A stretch of DNA of 7,799 nucleotides, taken from NCBI GenBank assembly GCA_937988735.1, contig CALKHQ010000061.1, positions 1 through 7,799 of the forward strand, written 5' to 3'. Of the stretch, positions 1 through 4,734 are shown piece after piece. The notes beneath the pieces are model-generated. The model was not told where the DNA came from. It saw only the letters and a program-made list of their open reading frames with translations, and ran no database searches. The translations under genes were made by a program, and so were the position numbers. Source of the stretch: an uncultured Alphaproteobacteria bacterium (GTDB taxonomy: Bacteria; Pseudomonadota; Alphaproteobacteria; CALKHQ01). The first letter of the stretch is position 1. Every line of letters begins with the position of its first letter.

Positions 1-143
1 TCGGGCTGTTCCCCGGCTTCCCGGGCGACGACGGGCCGAAGAAGGACCGGCTGCGCGGCCGCGAGCGCAAGCACGCGCTCTCCGCGCGCGCCCTCGCCGA
101 CCTCGACGGCTGGCTGCACCCGAAGGCGCAGGCCGCGGAATAG
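1..143 (+). CDS. 3' end of an unidentified gene (partial)
   Basis: An open frame enters from the left edge and ends at TAG 141-143, leaving 46 readable C-terminal residues. The tail is hydrophilic and charged: a Gly/Pro/Asp stretch (GLFPGFPGDDGP), then a basic run (KKDRLRGRERKHALS), then an amphipathic helix-like end (ALADLDGWLHPKAQAAE). Codon choice has the strong G/C third-position bias of the neighbouring genes, which supports real coding. I do not recognise the family and see no catalytic motif. It converges on the Sel1-repeat gene, with 38 bases between the two stop codons. Confidence 0.55.
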   Translation, partial: GLFPGFPGDDGPKKDRLRGRERKHALSARALADLDGWLHPKAQAAE

Positions 144-148
144 CCACG

Positions 149-180
149 GCCTGCCGGCGAAGCGGTCTGCCGCGGCGGGC
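149..180. terminator. GC-rich hairpin between convergent genes
   Basis: The short gap between two convergent stop codons contains an 8-bp stem (GCCTGCCG at 149-156 with CGGCGGGC at 173-180, one G-U pair) around a 16-base loop. The loop itself holds a small GCGG/CCGC stem. There is no T-run on either side, so it is not a canonical intrinsic terminator. It may be a weak bidirectional end signal or only a by-product of GC-rich sequence. Confidence 0.25.
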
Positions 181-181
181 T

Positions 182-1117
182 CTAGTTGCGCCCGAACAGC
201 CCGCCGCCCTGCGTGCTCCCCTGCCCCGGCAGCAGGTTCGGCCAGCCTGCCGCGATCTCCGCCGCCATGGCCTCGGCCGCCGCGCGATCGGGGTCCGGGG
301 CGGCGAGGATGATGTTCTCCATCATCTCCAGGAACTGGTGGCCGGTGTCGGCCCCGGCCATGATGAACAGCGGCGACCGCGGGTTCGGATCGCGCTCCCA
401 CGCCATCCGCGCTGCATAGGCCCACGACAGCGCCTCGACCGGGTCGGTGACGCCGCCCATCTCCGGCGCCACCGCGAGGATGCCCAGCGCCACCTGGTCG
501 CCCAGCGTCGCCGCGCGCCGGAACAGCGCCGCCGACCGCGGCGGATCCTCCACCCGAATGACGTGGGCCAGCATCGCCATCGCGTCGGGCCGCCCGGCCT
601 CCACCGCCCGTTCCATGTAGCTGCGCGCGAGCGCCGCTTCCTGTTCCCGCGTCAGCGACGGATCGAGCGCGGACATCATCGACAGCCGGTAGAGGCCGGC
701 GAGCCGGCTCAGCGCCACCTCCGAGCCCGCTGCCTCCGCCTGGCGGTAGTAGTCCGCCGCCTCGGGAAAACCGACCGCCATGGTCACCGGCGCCTGGCGG
801 TCGGGGAACAGCGCCTGGCCGTGCAGCTGGTGGATCGCGCCCAGGCGGAGCATGGCGTGAACGCTGCCCTGCGCCGCGGCCTGCTCCAGCCAGGCGACGG
901 CGAGCCCCAGGTCCGCCGGACCGGCGACTTCCGACAGCAGCAGGTTCGACAGCATCGTCATCGCCAGCGTGTCGCCGCCGTCGCCCATCTCGGCCAGGGT
1001 CGCATAGGCCGTCGGATAGTCGCCCGCATCGAGCGCGGCGCGGACGGTGTCATAGCCGTCCGCGGCTGCCGGCCCCGCGGCAAGGCCGATCCCGAGGGCG
1101 ATGAGGGCATGGCGCAT
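182..1117 (-). CDS. Secreted Sel1-repeat (TPR-like) protein
   Basis: This 311-aa protein opens with a classical Sec signal peptide (basic MRH, hydrophobic ALIALGIGLAAG, likely cleavage after AAA at residue 19). The mature part is alpha-solenoid. Sel1-like units of the type A-x-x-W/Y-x-x-x-A-x-x-x-G-x-x-x-A-x-x-x-L are visible at about 71-98 (AVAWLEQAAAQGSVHAMLRL), 118-145 (AADYYRQAEAAGSEVALSRL), 163-187 (ARSYMERAVEAGRPDAMAML) and 193-216, with degenerate units at about 30-60 and 226-240. The tail (about 294-311) is Gly/Gln-rich and probably disordered. The ATG is supported by GGAGG at 1128-1132, 10 bases upstream. Sel1 proteins are protein-interaction scaffolds, often in the envelope; no enzymatic motif is seen and the partner is unknown. 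The gene lies 39 bases downstream of the NDUFAF6-like gene on the same strand, so the two are probably co-transcribed. Confidence 0.85.
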   Translation of the reverse strand: MRHALIALGIGLAAGPAAADGYDTVRAALDAGDYPTAYATLAEMGDGGDTLAMTMLSNLLLSEVAGPADLGLAVAWLEQAAAQGSVHAMLRLGAIHQLHGQALFPDRQAPVTMAVGFPEAADYYRQAEAAGSEVALSRLAGLYRLSMMSALDPSLTREQEAALARSYMERAVEAGRPDAMAMLAHVIRVEDPPRSAALFRRAATLGDQVALGILAVAPEMGGVTDPVEALSWAYAARMAWERDPNPRSPLFIMAGADTGHQFLEMMENIILAAPDPDRAAAEAMAAEIAAGWPNLLPGQGSTQGGGLFGRN

Positions 1118-1156
1118 GATGGGTTGGCCTCCGTGGTGATCCTGGATACGGACAGC

Positions 1157-2023
1157 TTAAAAGCGGCGCAGCAGCGAGGCCAGCGCGAGCCGCCACATTT
1201 CGCCCGGCGCCGGCTCGACGACGCGCGGGTCGGCGGCGTGGAAGCGGGCGGCCGACAGCCGCCTCAGCAGCCCGCCCGCCGAGGTCAGCGGCAGCAGCGC
1301 CGCGCAGTCCCGCGGGCCGGCCGCCCGGCGCAACGCCCGCGCCGCCGACAGCCGCCGGCGCGCAAGGCCGGCCACCGCCTCCACCGACGCCCGCATCCGG
1401 CCATCGTCGAGCGAAACCCGGCGCAGGTCGTCCGGATCGAGACCCTGGGCGGAGGCGACCGCGGCCGGGATCGCGAGCGGGCCGGAGCGCCGGCCGGGCG
1501 CCAGCCGCCGCAGCAGGCCCGCCATCCCGATGGCGCGCCCGGCCTCCTGAGCCAGCGCGAGGCGGGCGCCTTCGACCGGCCCGCCGAGAATGGCGAACGC
1601 GAGCGCGACGATGCTGCCCTCGACCTCCGTGCAGTAACGCTCGAGCGACTCGGAGTCGGGGAAAGGTGCCAGGTCGAGGTCGCGCTCATGAGCGTCGATC
1701 ACCGCATCGAACGGCGCCCGCGGGAGCCCCCGTTCCCGCACCGCGCCGGCCAGCGGCGTCAGCACCGCATGGCGGCGCGGCGTACCAGCGAACAGGCCGT
1801 CGATGCTCTCCCGCCACCACTGCAGCCGGATCTGGCCCAGCATCGGCTCGCTGACGACGGCATGGGTCTTCGCCACCTCCAGCCGGAAGGCGTAGAGGGC
1901 GCTGAGGGCCGCCCGCGCGTCCGCCGGCGCGAGCAGGAGGGAGAGGTAGCGGTCGCGGTCGCTCTCGCGGAGCTGCTCCACGCAGTAGGCGACGTCCGCG
2001 TCCGGTCCGGGTTCGACGGTCAT
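1157..2023 (-). CDS. NDUFAF6-like squalene/phytoene synthase-family protein
   Basis: This 288-aa all-helical protein has the trans-isoprenyl diphosphate synthase (SQS/PSY) fold signature. YAFRLEVAKTHAVVSEP (44-60) is followed by QIRLQWWRES (64-73), the family's conserved R-L-x-W-W-R-E block, then YCTEVEGSIVALAF (130-143) and AGRAIGMAGLLRRLAPGRR (161-179). Genuine synthases carry Asp-rich Mg-binding motifs (DDxxD-type) at the first and fourth of these places. Here they read EVAKTH and GLLRRLA, so neither is present. Together with the AxGxAxGMxxLLR pattern, this matches the NDUFAF6 branch (mitochondrial complex I assembly factor 6) rather than carotenoid or hopanoid enzymes, although database labels often say phytoene synthase. 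The start chosen is ATG 2023-2021. The frame stays open to 2206, but those 61 extra codons look non-coding and would cross the sodB promoter. No good Shine-Dalgarno is seen, so the mRNA may be leaderless. The family is well supported; the respiratory role is inferred. Confidence 0.85.
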   Translation of the reverse strand: MTVEPGPDADVAYCVEQLRESDRDRYLSLLLAPADARAALSALYAFRLEVAKTHAVVSEPMLGQIRLQWWRESIDGLFAGTPRRHAVLTPLAGAVRERGLPRAPFDAVIDAHERDLDLAPFPDSESLERYCTEVEGSIVALAFAILGGPVEGARLALAQEAGRAIGMAGLLRRLAPGRRSGPLAIPAAVASAQGLDPDDLRRVSLDDGRMRASVEAVAGLARRRLSAARALRRAAGPRDCAALLPLTSAGGLLRRLSAARFHAADPRVVEPAPGEMWRLALASLLRRF

Positions 2024-2067
2024 CCGCGCAGCATGCCGATCGCGGCCGCGGACGCAACGGGCGGAGC

Positions 2068-2101
2068 GAACCCTGCCGATGCGGGCGCGGCGAAAGGGTT
2101 C
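2068..2101. repeat. Inverted repeat overlapping the sodB -35 box
   Basis: Perfect 7-bp arms, GAACCCT (2068-2074) and AGGGTTC (2095-2101), are separated by 20 bases in the spacer between the NDUFAF6-like gene and sodB. The right arm covers the first three bases of the predicted sodB -35 box, a place where a repressor or activator could act. A 7-bp repeat at this spacing can arise by chance in GC-rich DNA, so the operator reading is tentative. Confidence 0.3.
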
Positions 2102-2127
2102 ACAGCACGGCGGCAAAGCTCTATGTG
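2099..2127 (+). promoter_or_regulatory. Predicted sigma70-type promoter of sodB
   Basis: TTCACA (2099-2104, five of six matches to TTGACA) is followed by a 17-base spacer and TATGTG (2122-2127, matching the first three bases of TATAAT). Transcription would start near 2134, leaving a leader of roughly 70 bases. It is the only reasonable -35/-10 pair I find on the + strand in this spacer. Confidence 0.45.
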
Positions 2128-2205
2128 GATGGCTATGGCTGGGCTCCCGCCCTTTCTCTTCGGCCCGGCCGCCACGCAACAACCAGACATGGGACCGAGG
2201 CACCA

Positions 2206-2805
2206 ATGGCGTTCGAACTTCCCCCCCTGCCCTACGAGCGGACGGCGCTGGAGCCGCACTACTCGGGCGAAACCCTCGACTTCCATCATGGCAAGCACCA
2301 CGCCGCCTATGTCACGAACCTGAACAAACTGATCGAAGGGACGGACGACGCGAACAAGGACCTCGTCACCCTGATCAGGGAGTCCCACGGCAACGCGTCG
2401 AAGACCGGCGTGTTCAACAACGCGGCCCAGATCTGGAACCACACCTTCTTCTGGCACTCGATGAAGCCCGGCGGCGGCGGTGCGCCCACCGGCGCGCTGA
2501 AGGAGGCCATCGACAGGGACTTCGGCAGCCTGGACGGGTTCAAGGAGGCCTTCGTGCAGGCCGGCACCACCCAGTTCGGCAGCGGCTGGGCCTGGCTGGT
2601 GAAGGAGGGCGGCAGCCTCAAGGTGACCAAGACCCCCAACGCCGAAACCCCGCTGGTCGGCCCCGGCGTGCCGCTCGTCACCTGCGACGTCTGGGAGCAC
2701 GCCTACTACATCGACTACCGCAACCGGCGCCCGGACTTCCTCAAGGCGTTCCTCGATCACCTGATCAACTGGGACTTCGCGTCCGAGAACTTCAGCAAGG
2801 CCTGA
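2206..2805 (+). CDS. sodB: Iron-type superoxide dismutase SodB
   Basis: The enzyme dismutates superoxide to oxygen and hydrogen peroxide. This 199-aa protein is close to the usual Fe-SOD length and has no signal peptide, so it is cytoplasmic. All four metal ligands are visible: H27 (in FHHGKHHAAYV), H79 (in QIWNHTFFW), D161 and H165 (in DVWEHAYYIDYRN); the gateway tyrosine is Y35. Metal type reads as iron: the outer-sphere Gln is Q75 in FNNAAQIWNH, and the position where Mn enzymes carry Gln is Ala (A146 in TPNAETP). The ATG is supported by GAGG at 2197-2200, 5 bases upstream; a longer in-frame start at 2125 adds 27 residues foreign to the family. It is a single-gene unit with its own promoter and a strong terminator, on the opposite strand to its neighbours. 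Confidence 0.97.
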   Translation: MAFELPPLPYERTALEPHYSGETLDFHHGKHHAAYVTNLNKLIEGTDDANKDLVTLIRESHGNASKTGVFNNAAQIWNHTFFWHSMKPGGGGAPTGALKEAIDRDFGSLDGFKEAFVQAGTTQFGSGWAWLVKEGGSLKVTKTPNAETPLVGPGVPLVTCDVWEHAYYIDYRNRRPDFLKAFLDHLINWDFASENFSKA

Positions 2806-2831
2806 GCCCGCACGGCTCCGGCCGGAACGAC

Positions 2832-2864
2832 AACGGCGGGACCTGCGTCCCGCCGTTTTTTTTT
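2832..2864 (+). terminator. Rho-independent terminator of sodB
   Basis: A perfect 11-bp stem (AACGGCGGGAC, 2832-2842, with GTCCCGCCGTT, 2847-2857) closes a 4-base loop (CTGC) and runs into nine consecutive T (2856-2864), starting 27 bases after the sodB stop. This is a textbook intrinsic terminator. The same stem lies 27 bases beyond the stop of the converging lipoprotein gene. Read on the minus strand it is followed only by GTCGTTCC, so any terminating effect in that direction should be weaker. Confidence 0.95.
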
Positions 2865-2891
2865 CCTTGGTATCCCGCCCGTTCGCGGCCG

Positions 2892-3332
2892 TCAGGAGGC
2901 GCGGGCCGCGCGCAGCGATTCCAGCGCCGCCTGCTTGCTTTCGGCGCGCAGGTTGGCAATCCGGTCGATGCTGTTCAGCAGCGACGCCGTGCGGTGCACG
3001 GTGCGGTACTCGTCCTCGCAGCGGCGCTGGGCGCGGTCGAGGATGAGCTCCGGGTCCGAGCTGCCGTCGTCGAGCTCCAGCGCAGAAGCGCGGACGCAGA
3101 AGCGGTAGGCGATGATCACCTCGTCGAGGTGCTTCTGGTAGTCCTCGACCTGCAGCCGGACGACCGCATCGTCGGCGAGGCCGCCGAGGCCCCCGCCGGC
3201 GGTGTCGCCCGCGCCGCCCGCCCCGTCAACCGGCGTGCCCACTGCCGCGACGTCCGCGTCGTCCCCGGTCGTCTGGCATGCCGTGACCAGGCCCGCAAGG
3301 ACCGCGATCCCCAGGAAAGAAACAAGGCGCAT
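2892..3332 (-). CDS. Small lipoprotein with a helical, two-cysteine domain
   Basis: This 146-aa protein starts with a lipoprotein signal (MRLVSFLGIAVLAGLVTAC). The lipobox L-V-T-A-C ends at C19, the predicted lipidated residue. Residue +2 is Gln, so by the E. coli rule it would be sorted to the outer membrane. A low-complexity linker rich in Gly, Ala and Asp (about 23-53) leads to a soluble domain predicted to be helical (about 54-146), with DYQKHLDEVIIAYRFC (64-79) and RAQRRCEDEYRTVHRT (100-115). C79 and C105 could form a periplasmic disulfide. I do not recognise the family. The start ATG has GAGAAG four bases upstream, a moderate Shine-Dalgarno at close spacing. The gene follows the Mth938-like gene on the same strand after 71 bases but has its own promoter. 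Confidence 0.8.
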   Translation of the reverse strand: MRLVSFLGIAVLAGLVTACQTTGDDADVAAVGTPVDGAGGAGDTAGGGLGGLADDAVVRLQVEDYQKHLDEVIIAYRFCVRASALELDDGSSDPELILDRAQRRCEDEYRTVHRTASLLNSIDRIANLRAESKQAALESLRAARAS

Positions 3333-3356
3333 CGGCTTCTCGGCCTGCTGTTGGCG

Positions 3357-3371
3357 AACGACCGCGTCGTT
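3357..3371. repeat. 15-base palindrome at the lipoprotein transcription start
   Basis: AACGAC-CGC-GTCGTT is a perfect 6-bp inverted repeat with a 3-base centre. It lies where transcription from the promoter upstream of the lipoprotein gene should begin (expected near 3372). It could be an operator bound by a dimeric regulator or a hairpin at the extreme 5' end of the mRNA. No regulator family can be named from the sequence. Confidence 0.4.
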
Positions 3372-3377
3372 TTGCAG

Positions 3378-3407
3378 CTACAACAAGGTTCTACAGCGAA
3401 ATGTCAA
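3378..3407 (-). promoter_or_regulatory. Predicted promoter of the lipoprotein gene
   Basis: On the minus strand a perfect TTGACA occupies 3407-3402. With an 18-base spacer the -10 would be TTGTAG (3383-3378), with 17 bases GTTGTA; both are poor matches to TATAAT. The -35 is the convincing part. The region is clearly more AT-rich than its surroundings, and the start codon at 3332 would lie about 40 bases from the transcription start. The TGA stop of the upstream Mth938-like gene is inside the -35 box. Confidence 0.5.
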
Positions 3408-3781
3408 GCGACTGCAATAAGCACGGCCGCGACGCGGCGTCCCTCGGCCAGCAGCACGTTGTAGGTGCGGCAGGCGGCGCCGGTGTCCATGCCGTCGCAG
3501 CCGATGCCGCGGCTGCGCAGCAGCGCCCGGAGGGCTGGCGGGATCGGCGCCATGGCCGAGCCGGTGCCGATCAGGAGGATCTCCACCGCCGGCTCGGCCT
3601 CCAGAACGGGCGCCATTGCCGCCTCGTCCCATTCCGGCAGCGGCCGGTCGGTGAACGGCTGCACCGAGGTCGGCGTCACCACCACCGGCCCGTGGAACAC
3701 CTCGCCCGAGATCGTGAACCGCCCCGGCCCGTAGCGCTGGATGACCTTCGCGTCGCGGGCGACGTGCGGGGTGATGTCCAT
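3404..3781 (-). CDS. Mth938-like domain protein (DUF498), NDUFAF3 relative
   Basis: This 125-aa single-domain protein matches the Mth938/DUF498 family, whose mitochondrial member NDUFAF3 is a complex I assembly factor. Landmarks are MDITPH at the N-terminus, a beta-rich first half (RYGPGRFTISGEVFHGPVVV), the glycine turn ILLIGTGS (68-75), and the hallmark C-terminal block MDTGAACRTYNVLLAEGRRV (98-117). There is no signal peptide or membrane segment, so it is cytoplasmic or peripheral. No catalytic role is established. The start ATG (3781-3779) shares its A with the TGA stop of secF and has no separate Shine-Dalgarno, which indicates translational coupling to secF. The frame is open further upstream only as an antisense-like shadow of secF. 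The stop codon lies within the -35 box of the next gene. Family assignment is strong; a role in respiratory complex assembly is inferred. Confidence 0.93.
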   Translation of the reverse strand: MDITPHVARDAKVIQRYGPGRFTISGEVFHGPVVVTPTSVQPFTDRPLPEWDEAAMAPVLEAEPAVEILLIGTGSAMAPIPPALRALLRSRGIGCDGMDTGAACRTYNVLLAEGRRVAAVLIAVA

Positions 3782-4722
3782 CAGGACGCCGGAGCGGCCT
3801 CCGCCGCCCGCTCCTGCTCGGCGCTGTCGTCGTCGCGCTTGAGTTTCAGGTAGATCAGCATCGGCCCGGCCACGAACACGGACGAATAGGTGCCGACGAC
3901 CATGCCCCAGATCATCGCGCCGGAGAAGTCGCGGACCACCGGCCCACCCACAAGGAACAGGGCCAGCAGCGCGACCAGTGTGGTCAGGGTGGTCATCACC
4001 GTCCGCGACAGCGTCTGGTTCACCGACAGGTCGATCAGCTCCGACAGCGGGGTCTTCTTGTACTTGCGCAGGTTCTCGCGCATCCGGTCGAAGATCACGA
4101 CCGTGTCGTTGATCGAGATGCCGGCAATGGTCAGCACCGCCGCAACGGTCGTCAGGTTGAACTCCAGGTCCAGGAAGGCGAACAGCCCGACGGTGGTGAT
4201 CACGTCGTGGGCAAGCGCGGCGACGCCGGCGACGCCGAACTGCCACTCGAAGCGGAACCAGACGTAGACCATGATGCCGGCGAGCGCGATGATGACGGCC
4301 CAGATCGCCGCCTCCTGCAGCTCGCCGCCCACCTTCGGCCCGACGAACTCCACCCGGCGCAGCTCCACGTCCGCGCCGAGCGCGTTCTGGACCATGGCGG
4401 TGACCGCCGCCTGACCGCCCTCGCTGTCCGTGTCGGCCTGCACCCGGATCAGCACCGTGTCCTCGGCGCCGAAGGTCTGAAGCGTGACCTCGCCGAGGTC
4501 CAGCGCGCCGAGCTGGGCGCGCATGGTGGCGACGTCCGCCGGCCCCTCGGTGCGCACCTCGATGAGCGCGCCGCCGGTGAAGTCCACGCCGTAGTTCAGC
4601 CCCTTGGCGAAGTAGAGGACGAACGAGGCCACCACCAGCAGCACGGAGATCGCGATCGCGGGCTTGTGGATCCGCATGAAGCCGATGCGGGGGTTGAGCG
4701 GAACCAGGTGCAGGTGACGCAT
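3781..4722 (-). CDS. secF: Sec translocon accessory subunit SecF
   Basis: SecF pairs with SecD in the inner membrane and uses the proton gradient to pull preproteins out of SecYEG on the periplasmic side. The 313-aa protein has the expected six membrane segments: TM1 at about 20-39, then after the periplasmic P1 domain five more at about 137-156, 164-184, 190-210, 244-260 and 265-290. Signatures are YGVDFTGG (44-51), RVEFVGPKVGGEL (123-135) and GISINDTVVIFDRMREN (201-217). D206 in that block is the conserved intramembrane acidic residue tied to proton movement. The C-terminal tail is charged and cytosolic. The start ATG is 10 bases after the secD stop; the stop overlaps the Mth938-like start by one base. 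Order and length are normal for the family. Confidence 0.98.
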   Translation of the reverse strand: MRHLHLVPLNPRIGFMRIHKPAIAISVLLVVASFVLYFAKGLNYGVDFTGGALIEVRTEGPADVATMRAQLGALDLGEVTLQTFGAEDTVLIRVQADTDSEGGQAAVTAMVQNALGADVELRRVEFVGPKVGGELQEAAIWAVIIALAGIMVYVWFRFEWQFGVAGVAALAHDVITTVGLFAFLDLEFNLTTVAAVLTIAGISINDTVVIFDRMRENLRKYKKTPLSELIDLSVNQTLSRTVMTTLTTLVALLALFLVGGPVVRDFSGAMIWGMVVGTYSSVFVAGPMLIYLKLKRDDDSAEQERAAEAAPAS

Positions 4723-4729
4723 CGCCGTT

Positions 4730-4734
4730 TCCCT
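4730..4734 (-). promoter_or_regulatory. Shine-Dalgarno of secF, overlapping the secD stop
   Basis: On the minus strand AGGGA (4734-4730) begins inside the secD TAG stop codon and lies 7 bases before the secF ATG. A ribosome finishing secD would sit on this site, so the two subunits are likely translated in step. Confidence 0.7.

Noticed and set aside
1157..2023. A carotenoid or hopanoid biosynthesis enzyme
   Set aside because: The Asp-rich catalytic motifs are missing and no other isoprenoid gene is in the window.
2024..2206. A 61-residue N-terminal extension of the NDUFAF6-like protein
   Set aside because: The extension is Arg/Pro/His-rich with no family similarity, would overlap the sodB promoter, and would start opposite the sodB start codon.
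338..2323. A nearly 2-kb open frame on the + strand, antisense to the Sel1-repeat and NDUFAF6-like genes
   Set aside because: Its translation is dominated by Arg, Ala, Gly, Pro and His with no domain, as expected for the reverse of GC-rich coding DNA, and it crosses two recognisable genes and the sodB promoter.
2079..3464. A long + strand open frame overlapping sodB and the lipoprotein gene
   Set aside because: It is out of frame with sodB, reads through its terminator, and has an Arg/Gly/Pro-rich low-complexity translation.
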